Source of the DNA: Sphingomonas sp. PP-F2F-G114-C0414
GTDB lineage: Bacteria > Pseudomonadota > Alphaproteobacteria > Sphingomonadales > Sphingomonadaceae
Assembly: GCF_003688595.1 (NCBI RefSeq)
Contig: NZ_RCWT01000001.1
Coordinates: 1 to 63,175 of the forward strand
Direction of reading: 5' to 3'
DNA length: 63,175 nucleotides
Position numbers and translations under genes: made by a program. Position 1 is the stretch's first letter. Each line of letters opens with the position of its first letter. This document shows, piece after piece, positions 43,414 to 51,266 of this stretch. Below the pieces are notes generated by a model. The model did no database searches, was not told the DNA's origin, and saw only the letters and a program-made list of their open reading frames with translations.

Positions 43414-44229
43414 TCAGTGCGCCATCAGCAGGGGTATATCGGCAGCGGCGAGGATGTGGCGCGTCGTGCCGCCCATGAACCACTCGATGACCTGGTTGTG
43501 CCGATAGGCGCCGGTCACGAGAAGCTCGGCGCCGATCGCTTTCGCTTCGGCGACGAGCTGGGCACCCAGATTCTCGCTGGAGCGCGGCACCACATGCAAT
43601 TCGTGACGAACACAGATTTCGTCGAGCAAGGCTTCCAAGCCCAGCGCCGGATCGGTTTCTTCACCGATGCGGATTGCCGTGACACGCTTGGCGACACGAA
43701 GCCACGGGGCTGCCTCCTCAATGGCGTGGCACGCCGTGTCACTGTCGCTGAGCCCGACGGCCATGTGCTCGAAGCCGGTTCGCGCGCCGGCTCTCCACCC
43801 AGCCGGGACGATGAGGACGGGCTTGTCGGTCGAAAAAATTGCGGCGTGCAGGGCGTCGCCGCCGTCCATCGTCTGCTCGCGCGCGATGACGATCAGCGCA
43901 TCGACATTTGCCGCCTCCTGTTTGACCGTCGCTTCTTCGGTGCCGACGATCGAGCGCCAGGCGACCTCGGGTGTGTCATCGCTGGTAGCTGCGGTCCAGG
44001 CAACGAAGGCGGCCCGCGCCGCATCCGCGCGCTCTTGGGCTGTCCCCTCGTCGCGCGCGCGTAGGCGTTGAAAGTCGATCTCCTCGCTCGCAACCGCGAT
44101 CTGCTCGGGATCGACGACAACATTGAGGGCCTCGATCGATGACTCGCCAAGAGATCTGGCGGCGAGAACCGCCGCATCGAGGCAGGCGGCAGCGCTGTCG
44201 GCACCGACAATCACGGCAAGCAGTTTCAT
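43414..44229 (-). CDS. Universal stress protein (two-domain)
   Basis: The 271-residue protein starts MKLLAVIVGADSAAACLDAAVLAARSLG and has two Usp-like halves; the second ends with the classic GAELLVTGAYRHNQVIEWFMGGTTRHILAAADIPLLMAH, including the G-x-x-x-R-H ATP-related end motif. The first half is more divergent. Usp proteins are induced by energy or membrane stress. Its gap of 160 bases to the gene upstream is the largest in the operon, so a second promoter may exist there. Confidence 0.9.
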   Translation of the reverse strand: MKLLAVIVGADSAAACLDAAVLAARSLGESSIEALNVVVDPEQIAVASEEIDFQRLRARDEGTAQERADAARAAFVAWTAATSDDTPEVAWRSIVGTEEATVKQEAANVDALIVIAREQTMDGGDALHAAIFSTDKPVLIVPAGWRAGARTGFEHMAVGLSDSDTACHAIEEAAPWLRVAKRVTAIRIGEETDPALGLEALLDEICVRHELHVVPRSSENLGAQLVAEAKAIGAELLVTGAYRHNQVIEWFMGGTTRHILAAADIPLLMAH

Positions 44230-44389
44230 GGCATCGTCTCCCGGGCGGGGGTGAAGGCGTGTGTGAAGTTTCCGGAATGCTGGGCACCGGATCGTTTGAA
44301 CCCTTGCGACGGCGCAGGATGGCTCTTCCCCGCCCATCCCATCCAGGCACCCTCATTTGGATACGCGAAGTACCGCGTCACAAGGCGCA

Positions 44390-44968
44390 TCATGACTGGT
44401 TCCACGACCGAATGACCGGCTCGTCGCCATCATGTTCGTACCCGAGGACGCTGATGCTGGCCGTATCGAGCAGGAAATAGGCAGCGGCCCCGACGGGTAA
44501 GCCGAGCCAGCGCGCTGTCAGCACGCGGAGAATATGAGCGCTCGAGAAGATCAGGACATCGGCGTTGCGCCCACGCAGCGATGCGATGACGCGATCGGCT
44601 CGGGCTGCGACCGCCTCCGGAGTCTCTCCTTGCGGGCAGCCGTCGCGGAACAGGTTCCAGTCCGGGCGGTCGGCGAGGATCTCCTTCCTGGTTCGTCCCT
44701 CGTAGGCGCCGTAATCCCATTCCGCGAGATCGTCGGCAGGCACCAGGCGGGTCGCGAAACCGGTCAATTCCCCGGTCCGGCGCGCCCGTATCGAAGGGCT
44801 CGACCAGACGGCGGTAAAGTCCAAGCTTGGCAGACGTTCGGCTATTCGTTTCGCCGCGGCTTCTCCTGCCTCGGTCAGCGAGATGTCAGTCCGTCCCGTA
44901 TGCTGCCGCGAAACGCTCCAAGCGGTTTCACCGTGACGGACGAGCCAAATCTGTGGGAGCCGGTTCAT
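44390..44968 (-). CDS. Histidine phosphatase family protein
   Basis: The 192-residue protein reads IWLVRHGETAWSVSRQHTGRTDISLT with the phospho-His RHG, SSPSIRARRTGELTG, EWDYGAYEGRTRKEI with the catalytic Glu, and VLIFSSAHILRVLTARWLG. It belongs to the same fold as GpmA but to the cobC/SixA-like phosphatase type. The substrate is unknown. Its start overlaps the end of the phosphodiesterase-like gene by four bases, so both are made together. Confidence 0.9.
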   Translation of the reverse strand: MNRLPQIWLVRHGETAWSVSRQHTGRTDISLTEAGEAAAKRIAERLPSLDFTAVWSSPSIRARRTGELTGFATRLVPADDLAEWDYGAYEGRTRKEILADRPDWNLFRDGCPQGETPEAVAARADRVIASLRGRNADVLIFSSAHILRVLTARWLGLPVGAAAYFLLDTASISVLGYEHDGDEPVIRSWNQS

Positions 44969-46821
44969 CGCCGCATCGCCTTTTCACCCGATGGGACGGA
45001 TGCTGTTCCTATACCGAGCGTCCGATCGGGGAAGCCGCCGGCATCGAGATAGCGGATGCCGCCCAGCTGCTGATATTGCAGGACGGTCGCGAGGCCGTTG
45101 GCAGCAGGCTGCGAGCGCTCTTCGCGACCCTCGTAGCGCGGCACCGTTCCACCCGGCATCGCCTCGCGCAGTACCCGGCCGGTCAGATGGCCGCGCGGGG
45201 TGGGGAGGAGATTCAGCAATGCCATCATGGTGCGGCCCACGTCGACATTGCTGACCGGTGCTGGATCGACAAAGCCGCGCTTGAAGTCCGGGCCGGTCGC
45301 TGCGGTAAAGTTCAATGTGTCACCGCGGCCGAAGCTGCCGTGCATGCCCTGCCCCTGCTGGAGGGTCGTATCGGAGACTTCGATCTGGCAGTTTGTCGCA
45401 ATCGCACACCCGGTGTTGGCGGATCGGAAGTTGACGACGATCGACGGCACCGGCGGGAGTGCCTCGCCCTTCAAATTGATCGCGGAAAGCGGCAGTGTTC
45501 CGGCGATCGCTCCCAGGCGGTCATCGACGAAGATACCGCTGACATAGTCCTGATCCAGCAGTGCGGAAACGACCCGTGCCGCTAGGGCAGGATCGCGGGT
45601 CGGTAGATAGAGGAGGTCGGACCCGCCATTTGCCGCCACCACTACGTCAGGTCTCGTCGCATCGGCACCGAGCACCGCGTTGCCGCGGCTCGGATGCTTG
45701 CCGTCCGCGACCCGCGTGTTGCCCGCTTCTGGATCGAATACGGGCATGTTCAAGGCGGACGCCAGATCAAGCGCAAGGAAGCCGGGCGGTAGGAAACCTT
45801 CGGGAACATCGACATAGCGCCCGCGTGCTGCGGAGCTGGTCCGGCTTTCTTTGGAGATCGTAGAGAAGCCGTGATCCGACGTGACGATGATGTCGGTCGT
45901 CTTCGCAAGACCCAAGCGATCGAGTGCTGCGCGCAGCTTCGCTAGATCATAGTCGGCATTGCGGATCGCGGCGAAGGTCGTGGGACCGTTGATGCCCGGC
46001 GTCAGCTGATTGAGGCTGTCGCCCTGATTGTGCTGCGTGCCATCGGGATCGCGCGACCAGAACACCATGGCGAACGGCCGGTGCTGCTTTCGGAAGACCG
46101 GCAAAGCGACCCGGGTCGCGACGTCGATGAGATAGTCCTGCTGCACGCGGTTGGCACTCGTCGTTCCGGGGATTCGGGCATCCCCGGACCGTCCGTTACT
46201 GCCGCGGTCCGGTGCTTGCAGCGCAAGCCCTGCCTGCGTGAGGCGAGCGGCAACGTCGGCAGACAGCGGAATCCCGCCGGGACGCCCGGTTGAATCGTCG
46301 ATGATGAGTGTGGTGGCTCCGTCGCGTGCACGATGGTCCTGGATCAATGCGGGACCGAGCTTGCCGATCGCGGCCGTGCCGTACCCTGCTTGCCGCGCCG
46401 CTTCGAGAACGGTGGTCTCGTTGAGGTAATTGCCCCCGAAATGCTCGTCGACCTCGCCCAGAACAGCATCGTTCTCGAGGAAGGGCGTCACGCTGCCGGC
46501 AGCTGCAGCAATCGGCGCACGAGTCCATATCGTGTTGCTGAAGTCTCCGGTGTCGCCGAGCTGGTGACCGGTTGCGAGCGCCGACGCATTGGCGGTGGTG
46601 AACGTCGGGAAGACCGAGTGGCTGTTGGAAAAATAGGTGCCGGTGTCCCGCAATTGCGCGAGCGTCGGCGCGCTCTGGGATGTGACGATCTTGCCTCGCA
46701 GGCCGTCGATCACGACAAGAATGACATTGTGGGGCGCCGGGTGGCGCTTTGGCGTGCGCGCCTGAACCGTGGGCGAGACCGTGAGGACCAGGGTCGCAGA
46801 GAGTGTCGCAAGGAGGCGCAT
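44965..46821 (-). CDS. Exported alkaline-phosphatase-superfamily (NPP-type) enzyme
   Basis: Starting at 46821 the 618-residue protein has a signal peptide (RLLATLSATLVLTVSPTVQA) and the nucleotide pyrophosphatase/phosphodiesterase-type metal sites. These are VILVVIDGLRGKIV (Asp), HSVFPTFTTANASALATGHQLG (the nucleophile Thr in FPTFTTAN), DIIVTSDHGFSTI (Asp/His) and HGSFGRGDTLNF (last His). It should hydrolyse phosphodiesters or pyrophosphates in the periplasm. Fluoride inhibits many phosphatases, so its place in the operon may reflect a need to replace one; that is inference. Confidence 0.88.
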   Translation of the reverse strand: MRLLATLSATLVLTVSPTVQARTPKRHPAPHNVILVVIDGLRGKIVTSQSAPTLAQLRDTGTYFSNSHSVFPTFTTANASALATGHQLGDTGDFSNTIWTRAPIAAAAGSVTPFLENDAVLGEVDEHFGGNYLNETTVLEAARQAGYGTAAIGKLGPALIQDHRARDGATTLIIDDSTGRPGGIPLSADVAARLTQAGLALQAPDRGSNGRSGDARIPGTTSANRVQQDYLIDVATRVALPVFRKQHRPFAMVFWSRDPDGTQHNQGDSLNQLTPGINGPTTFAAIRNADYDLAKLRAALDRLGLAKTTDIIVTSDHGFSTISKESRTSSAARGRYVDVPEGFLPPGFLALDLASALNMPVFDPEAGNTRVADGKHPSRGNAVLGADATRPDVVVAANGGSDLLYLPTRDPALAARVVSALLDQDYVSGIFVDDRLGAIAGTLPLSAINLKGEALPPVPSIVVNFRSANTGCAIATNCQIEVSDTTLQQGQGMHGSFGRGDTLNFTAATGPDFKRGFVDPAPVSNVDVGRTMMALLNLLPTPRGHLTGRVLREAMPGGTVPRYEGREERSQPAANGLATVLQYQQLGGIRYLDAGGFPDRTLGIGTASVPSGEKAMRR

Positions 46822-46843
46822 CGTTGGGTTCCGGTTTCGAGGT

Positions 46844-47281
46844 TCAGGCGAGGGCGACGAGCACGGCTCCCGCACCGATCAGGACGATCCCAAGCCAGCC
46901 GCGGGTGGAAAGATGCTCACCGAGAAACGCCACGCCGAGCACCGCGACGAGGACGACGCTCAGCTTATCGATCGGTGCGACGCGGGCGGCATCGCCGATC
47001 TTCAAGGCGCGGAAGTAGCAAATCCAGGAGGCACCCGTCGCAAGGCCCGAAAGGGCAAGGAACAGCCAGCTTCGCGGACTGATCGCATCGAGTGGCTGAA
47101 ATTTGCCCGTGACCGCAAGAAGGATGGTCAGCACGGCAACTATCACCAGCGTCCGAAAGAGCGTGGCCAAATCGGAGTCGATCCCTTCGACGCCGATCTT
47201 CGCGAAAATCGCGGTCATCGCGGCGAAGCCGGCGGAGCCCAATGCCCAGACGAGCCAGGACGCTGAAGCGGTGCTTCTCAT
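46844..47281 (-). CDS. Half-size EamA-type transporter
   Basis: The ATG at 47281 gives 145 residues: four or five hydrophobic helices of a single EamA domain (SWLVWALGSAGFAAMTAIFAKIGVE, GLATGASWICYFRALKIGDAARVAPIDKLSVVLVAVLGVAFLGEHLS). Single-domain EamA proteins act as dimers. The DKLSVV motif is typical of the YdzE-like branch. It lies 8 bases after the DUF190 gene and 22 bases before the phosphatase gene; a role in export is inferred only. Confidence 0.85.
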   Translation of the reverse strand: MRSTASASWLVWALGSAGFAAMTAIFAKIGVEGIDSDLATLFRTLVIVAVLTILLAVTGKFQPLDAISPRSWLFLALSGLATGASWICYFRALKIGDAARVAPIDKLSVVLVAVLGVAFLGEHLSTRGWLGIVLIGAGAVLVALA

Positions 47282-47289
47282 CCTCGCGC

Positions 47290-47712
47290 TCACTCCGGCT
47301 CTGCCGCGAGGATCGCGGGCGCGGCATCTTCGTGACGGATACCGGCAGAGCCAATGCTCCAGTGTTCGAGATGCTTGTAGACGATAACCTTGCCACCAAG
47401 GATCTCGCCATGTGCTTCGCAGAAGCGTTCCAGTTCGTGGCGCTGCCCGATCAACTCGACACACATGGTCAGGTGCGGATCGGCGATTTCGGAACCATTT
47501 TCGCGCACCGGGCCGTGATTGCTGTAGCCGTAGTGCGTGTTGTGAGCGACCGCGTTCATGATGCCGTCGCGCTTCGCTTGCGCGACAAGCTCACGGTAGA
47601 GCGGCTTGCGCGACCAGAAGCTGCGCGATCCGGTCGCGATCTTGTCGGATGGCTTTAGATAGATGCGGATCATACCGATCTCGCTCGGCGTCACCTTATG
47701 CTGTTGAGACAT
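47290..47712 (-). CDS. DUF190 PII-like protein
   Basis: The 140-residue protein reads MIRIYLKPSDKIATGSRSFWSRKPLYRELVAQAKRDGIMNAVAHNTHYGYSNHGPV, then HLTMCVELIGQRHELERFCEAHGEILGGKVIVYKHLEHW. This is the DUF190 fold related to PII signalling proteins. DUF190 genes are regularly found beside crcB and fluoride ClC genes, where they may regulate the exporters by binding them or a nucleotide. Its ATG shares one base with the ClC stop (TGATG). Confidence 0.92.
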   Translation of the reverse strand: MSQQHKVTPSEIGMIRIYLKPSDKIATGSRSFWSRKPLYRELVAQAKRDGIMNAVAHNTHYGYSNHGPVRENGSEIADPHLTMCVELIGQRHELERFCEAHGEILGGKVIVYKHLEHWSIGSAGIRHEDAAPAILAAEPE

Positions 47713-49112
47713 CAGTCATGCTCCTTGGTGATGACGGGGGTCGGGGATGGACGGGGGCCGCGCCGTGACGCACGAGCATCGCGCAGGGTCGCAGCCCCGG
47801 TATGCGCGCGAGACGCGCGCTTTGGCACCGCGATCCGCTGCGACAGGTAGATGCCGTTATGGCCCGAGCAGATGTAGGCGATGAAACAAGCGACTGCGAT
47901 TGGGACGGCGTGGGCCGCTCCGAACAGCTCGATCCCCATGATCGTGCAGGCGAGCGGCGTATTGGCCGCGCCAGCGAACACCGCAATGAAGCCTAGTCCC
48001 GCGAACAGATCGAGCGGTGCGCCAAGCAGCCAACCGAGCGCATTACCGAGCGCTGCGCCGATGAAAAATAGTGGGGTCACCTCGCCGCCCTTGAAGCCGG
48101 CGCTAAGCGTCACGACCGTGAACAGCATCTTGAGCGCCCAGCTCCACCGATCGGCAGGGCCGGTGAAAAAGCCGGCGATCGTGGGATCACCGGGAATGGC
48201 CGACCATACGCCTAGGCCGAGATAAGCGCGTGTACCAACGATCCAGACCAGCGCGATGACCAGCACCCCGCCCAGCGCCGCACGCGCAGGGCCGTAAGGG
48301 ATATGGCGCTTCAAAACTCCGCCGAAGGCGTGGTTGGCTTCTGCAAACACAAGTCCGGCGAGACCAAACGCTACGCCGGCTATTGCCGCCTTGAAGAGCA
48401 ACACCGGCTCGACGAACAAGGCACCGCTCGCGGAGGCCACATAGGTGATGTGGTAAGGCGTATGATGGATGCCCCAGGCGTGACATGCCCAGTCGCCGAC
48501 CAGCGCGGCTAGCAGACAGGGGATGATGCCGCCGTATTCGATACGTCCGACGGCCAGCACCTCGAGTGCGAACACCGCCCCGGCGAGCGGGGTCCCGAAG
48601 ACCGCACCGAAGCCGGCTGCGACACCTGCCATAAGCAGAATGCGGACGCTGGCAGGATCGAGCCGGAAGAGGCCGGCAACGGCGCTGGCGAGACTGCCGC
48701 CGAGCTGGACCGCAGTGCCCTCACGCCCTGCGGAACCGCCAAAGAGATGAGTGGCGATCGTGCCGATGAAGACCAACGGTGCCATGCGCAGCGGAACGCC
48801 GCCTCCGGGCTCGTGTATCTGCTCGACGATGAGATTATTGCCCGCTTCGACCGAACGGCCGGTCAGGTGATAGAGCAACGCGACCGCCGCTCCGCCTAAG
48901 GGCAGGAGGTAAAGCAGCCAGGGATAGTCGAACCGCGCCTGTGTCGCGGCGTCGAGGCTCCAGAGGAAAGCCGCGCAGAGTGTTCCCACCAGCGCCGCCA
49001 TCGGCACGAGGATCAGCGTCCAGCGCAACACCGACAGGGCATGGTCATGGCGATCGCGAAAAAAAGCGGCCAAATTTAATTCGTTATAGAGATTGCGAAA
49101 CGTCGCGCACAC
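47712..49112 (-). CDS. ClC-type fluoride/proton antiporter
   Basis: The 466-residue protein uses GTG at 49112 behind AAGGAGG. ClC motifs are [16 protein letters not shown] in the position of the usual GSGIP loop (a GNN-type loop, typical of the fluoride-selective clade), [15 protein letters not shown] with the gate Glu, and [18 protein letters not shown]. The C-terminal helices include [18 protein letters not shown] and [19 protein letters not shown]. It exports F- in exchange for H+. It is the first gene after the fluoride riboswitch and heads an operon of ten genes. Confidence 0.94.
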   Translation of the reverse strand: MCATFRNLYNELNLAAFFRDRHDHALSVLRWTLILVPMAALVGTLCAAFLWSLDAATQARFDYPWLLYLLPLGGAAVALLYHLTGRSVEAGNNLIVEQIHEPGGGVPLRMAPLVFIGTIATHLFGGSAGREGTAVQLGGSLASAVAGLFRLDPASVRILLMAGVAAGFGAVFGTPLAGAVFALEVLAVGRIEYGGIIPCLLAALVGDWACHAWGIHHTPYHITYVASASGALFVEPVLLFKAAIAGVAFGLAGLVFAEANHAFGGVLKRHIPYGPARAALGGVLVIALVWIVGTRAYLGLGVWSAIPGDPTIAGFFTGPADRWSWALKMLFTVVTLSAGFKGGEVTPLFFIGAALGNALGWLLGAPLDLFAGLGFIAVFAGAANTPLACTIMGIELFGAAHAVPIAVACFIAYICSGHNGIYLSQRIAVPKRASRAHTGAATLRDARASRRGPRPSPTPVITKEHD

Positions 49113-49140
49113 AATTCCTCCTTGCTGCCTTGCGGCGCCC

Positions 49141-49206
49141 GGTAGGAATCATCGGCCCTTGCGAGGGCGGTTCGGCCAACATAGCCAGGCGGAAATCCAT
49201 CGCCTT
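49141..49206 (-). ncRNA. Fluoride riboswitch (crcB motif)
   Basis: Read leftward from 49204: GGCGATGGATTTCCGCC, a variable arm, GAACCGCCCTCGCAAGGGC, then CGATGATTCCTACC. These match the crcB motif GGNGATGGNNTTCCNCC...AACCGC...GCTGATGATNCCTAC. The stem GCCC-TCGCAA-GGGC and the helix GGCG/CGCC are both present. It ends about 29 bases before the ClC start codon, and the ribosome site AAGGAGG lies between, so control of translation or termination is likely. F- binding would turn on the operon. Confidence 0.9.
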
Positions 49207-49341
49207 CGGCCGCTATATGTCGCCGCGGTGCGGCAACGTCAATCCGATGTAGAAATGAAACTGTATGGTTGCCGGATGACAGGCCCGAAACGGCAGGATA
49301 ACTGACGGACCGATACTGTTGCTCGCAGCCATCCGATTGCT
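49207..49341. other. Divergent intergenic junction
   Basis: About 135 bases between the riboswitch and the broken + strand fluoride cluster. It should hold the promoter of the leftward operon. No second riboswitch was found on the + strand in this stretch, and nothing here looks like the N-terminal part of the ClC fragment that follows. Confidence 0.5.
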
Positions 49342-49344
49342 GTG

Positions 49345-49758
49345 GCCGGCGGAGCAGGCGAAGAGCCGCCGCCCAAGGGCGGCGAGGTCACGCCGCTGTT
49401 CTTCATCGGCGCGGTGCTGGGTCATGCGCTCGCCGGCCCGATCGGTGTCCCCGTCGACCTCCTTGCCGCGCTCGGTTTCGTGGCGGTGTTCGCGGGCGCG
49501 GCCAATACGCCGCTCGCCTGCACGATCATGGGCGTCGAGCTGTTCGGCGCCGAGACCGCAGTGCCGGTCGCGGTCGCCTGTTTCGTCGCTTACGCCTGCT
49601 CCGGGCATAACGGCATCTACCTGTCGCAACGGGTGGCGGTGCCGAAGCGGGCGGGCAGCACCCTGCCGCCGGACCTGACGCTGCGCGATGCGCGCGCGCT
49701 CCGTCCCGTGTCCGACCTTTCAGACCTGTTCGCTCCTTACCTCACGGAAGGCGTATCC
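49345..49758 (+). pseudogene. C-terminal fragment of a second fluoride ClC gene
   Basis: The frame encodes [20 protein letters not shown], then [19 protein letters not shown] and [19 protein letters not shown], closely matching residues 340-450 of the intact ClC at 47712. The first 330 residues are absent. The fragment has lost its stop and reads into the DUF190 start. It is the remains of a second, rightward ClC-DUF190-crcB set. Confidence 0.85.
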
Positions 49759-50174
49759 ATGTCCAACGCCCACCACGTGTCGCAGACCGAGATCGGCTGG
49801 TCCGCATCTACATGAAGCTAGCCGATAAGGCGGTAAAGCCGGGCACGCGCTCACGCTGGGCTGCCAAGCCGCTCGACCGAACGCTCGTCGCGCAGGCCAA
49901 GGCGGACGGAATCATGAACGCTGTCGCCCACTATACCCACTACGGCTACAGCAACCACGGCCCGGTGCATGAGAACGGCGCCGAGATCGCCGATCCACAC
50001 CTCACCATGTGTGTCGAACTGATCGGCCAGCGCGAGCAGCTCGAAGGCTTCTGCCGGGCGCATGGCGACCTGCTTGCGAACAAGGTCATCGTCTACAAGC
50101 ACCTGGAGCATTGGACGGTCAGCCCGGCGGGCTTGCGCCAGGAAGATGCGGATACGGCCGAGCTGGTTGGCTGA
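49759..50174 (+). pseudogene. Frameshifted DUF190 gene (copy 2)
   Basis: ATG 49759 begins [13 protein letters not shown], matching [13 protein letters not shown] of copy 1, but then one base is missing near 49798, so the frame moves. The rest ([58 protein letters not shown]) continues in another frame to 50174. The second part also has its own internal ATG at 49812, so a shortened product could be made. A base-call error cannot be excluded, but the neighbours are damaged too. Confidence 0.82.
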
Positions 50175-50177
50175 GGC

Positions 50178-50561
50178 ATGGGGCCATACCTGATTGTGTT
50201 CGCCGGGGCTGGTTCCGACGGCATGCTGCAGTATGGGCTGAACGGCCTCAGCCTGCGCCTGTTCGGCCCCGACCTGTCGATCGGAACGCCCATCATCAAC
50301 GTGCTCGGCTCATTCCTTATGGGTCTGCTGGGGGGCTGGTTCTTGTTGCGAAGCGGATCGAGCCCGGGATGGCGATTGTTCCTCACCACCGGCGGGCTGG
50401 ACGGCGTCACGACCTTCTCGACCTTCTCGCTGGAAGCGGCCTTGCATTAGGAGAGAGCCGAAGTCGGGCAAGCTGCCCTTTATGTTGTCGGATCGGTTGG
50501 GCTGGGCGTGCTCGCGCTGTTCGGCGGCCTCGCTCTCGTTCGCTCCTTCAGCCCGGCTTAG
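50178..50561 (+). pseudogene. crcB with in-frame stop (copy 2)
   Basis: The frame starts MGPYLIVFAGAGSDGMLQYG and keeps PIINVLGSFLMGLLGG and GVTTFSTFSLEAA, but TAG at 50448-50450 interrupts it. Without changing frame it continues ERAEVGQAALYVVGSVGLG to TAG 50559-50561, for 127 codons in all, the length of copy 1. A Trp or Tyr codon has probably become TAG (copy 1 has W there). The conserved Arg of GGMLRH is Gln here. Probably non-functional. Confidence 0.85.
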
Positions 50562-50575
50562 CGGCGCCAACCGGC

Positions 50576-50701
50576 TCAGAAGCGATCATCTTCCTTGACG
50601 TTGTCAACCTTCGCCTTGTCTTTGGCGCGGACCGACTCCTCCAGCTCCAGAATCTCGGCCGATTCTTGCGTGGTGGGCTTCTTCTTGTCGATATCGCTCA
50701 T
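50576..50701 (-). CDS. Small charged protein, PTTQE family (copy 2, 41 aa)
   Basis: Read leftward from ATG 50701, preceded by GGAGGACTTC, it gives 41 residues starting MSDIDKKKPTTQESAEILEL and ending VKEDDRF. It shares D-K-x-x-P-T-T-Q-E-x-A-E with the product of 40116-40268. Highly charged, probably soluble. It lies just outside the broken fluoride cluster, as copy 1 lies just outside the intact one, so it may travel with fluoride genes. Function unknown. Confidence 0.65.
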   Translation of the reverse strand: MSDIDKKKPTTQESAEILELEESVRAKDKAKVDNVKEDDRF

Positions 50702-50753
50702 GAAGTCCTCCGTCTGCAAAACTACTGGTACACCGTTTCGCGCCAAGGATTAT

Positions 50754-51266
50754 TCAGGGTTTCTGCTCGGCGTCCCGCCGGTCCGCTTCGGCCGGGGTCT
50801 GCCGGGCGCGTTCGCGGATACGGCGTTCGAGCGGTGCGCCGACGAACAGCACGAGCATCGCCAGCAGCAGACCGCCCACAAGCAGTGGCCACACCGCCAA
50901 TCCCGCTGCCGCTCCGAGCGTCGCTGACACCCAGATGCACGCCGCCGTTGCCAGCCCATGCACCTCCTGCCCGCTGCCGACGCGCAGGACCGCGCCCGCG
51001 CCGATGAAGCCGACGCCGGATAGGATGCCCTGCATCACCCGACCTGCTGCATCGGCGTTCACGTTCGGCAAGCCGCTGTGGACGATCGCCTGGACGGCGA
51101 TGCAACTCGCGAGCCCGACCAGCCCTAGCGTCCGCAGACCCATGATCTGTCGGTTCTCGCGTGACCGTTCCCAGCCGAGCGTCATGCCGGCCGCCGTCGC
51201 CACGATCATCCTGCCGATCGCGTCGACCCAGAAGGCGAGATCGACCGACAAAGGCGGCGGATTCAC
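50754..51266 (-). CDS. MgtC/SapB-family membrane protein
   Basis: The 170-residue form starts with GTG 51266, which overlaps the sulfite oxidase stop (GTGA). It shows the MgtC core: VATAAGMTLGWERSRENRQIMGLRTLGLVGLASC, VMQGILSGVGFIGAGAVLR and VHGLATAACIWVSATLGAAAG. There are about five hydrophobic helices and a basic tail. MgtC proteins modulate Mg2+ or acid stress responses. The frame is open further upstream, but only the coupled start fits the family. It is the last gene of sulfite module 2. Confidence 0.85.
   Translation of the reverse strand: MNPPPLSVDLAFWVDAIGRMIVATAAGMTLGWERSRENRQIMGLRTLGLVGLASCIAVQAIVHSGLPNVNADAAGRVMQGILSGVGFIGAGAVLRVGSGQEVHGLATAACIWVSATLGAAAGLAVWPLLVGGLLLAMLVLFVGAPLERRIRERARQTPAEADRRDAEQKP

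Noticed and set aside
44230..44389. Internal riboswitch or promoter in the 160-base gap of the fluoride operon
   Set aside because: No crcB-type pattern; only weak promoter-like sequence (TTGTGA...TATCCA), not enough to annotate.
46333..47082. Rightward frame over the NPP-type phosphatase gene
   Set aside because: Complement-strand shadow; highly charged with no domain.
49207..49341. Second fluoride riboswitch before the broken + strand cluster
   Set aside because: Looked for GATGG...AACCGC...TGATG on the + strand here and found none; the 5' part of that cluster is missing.
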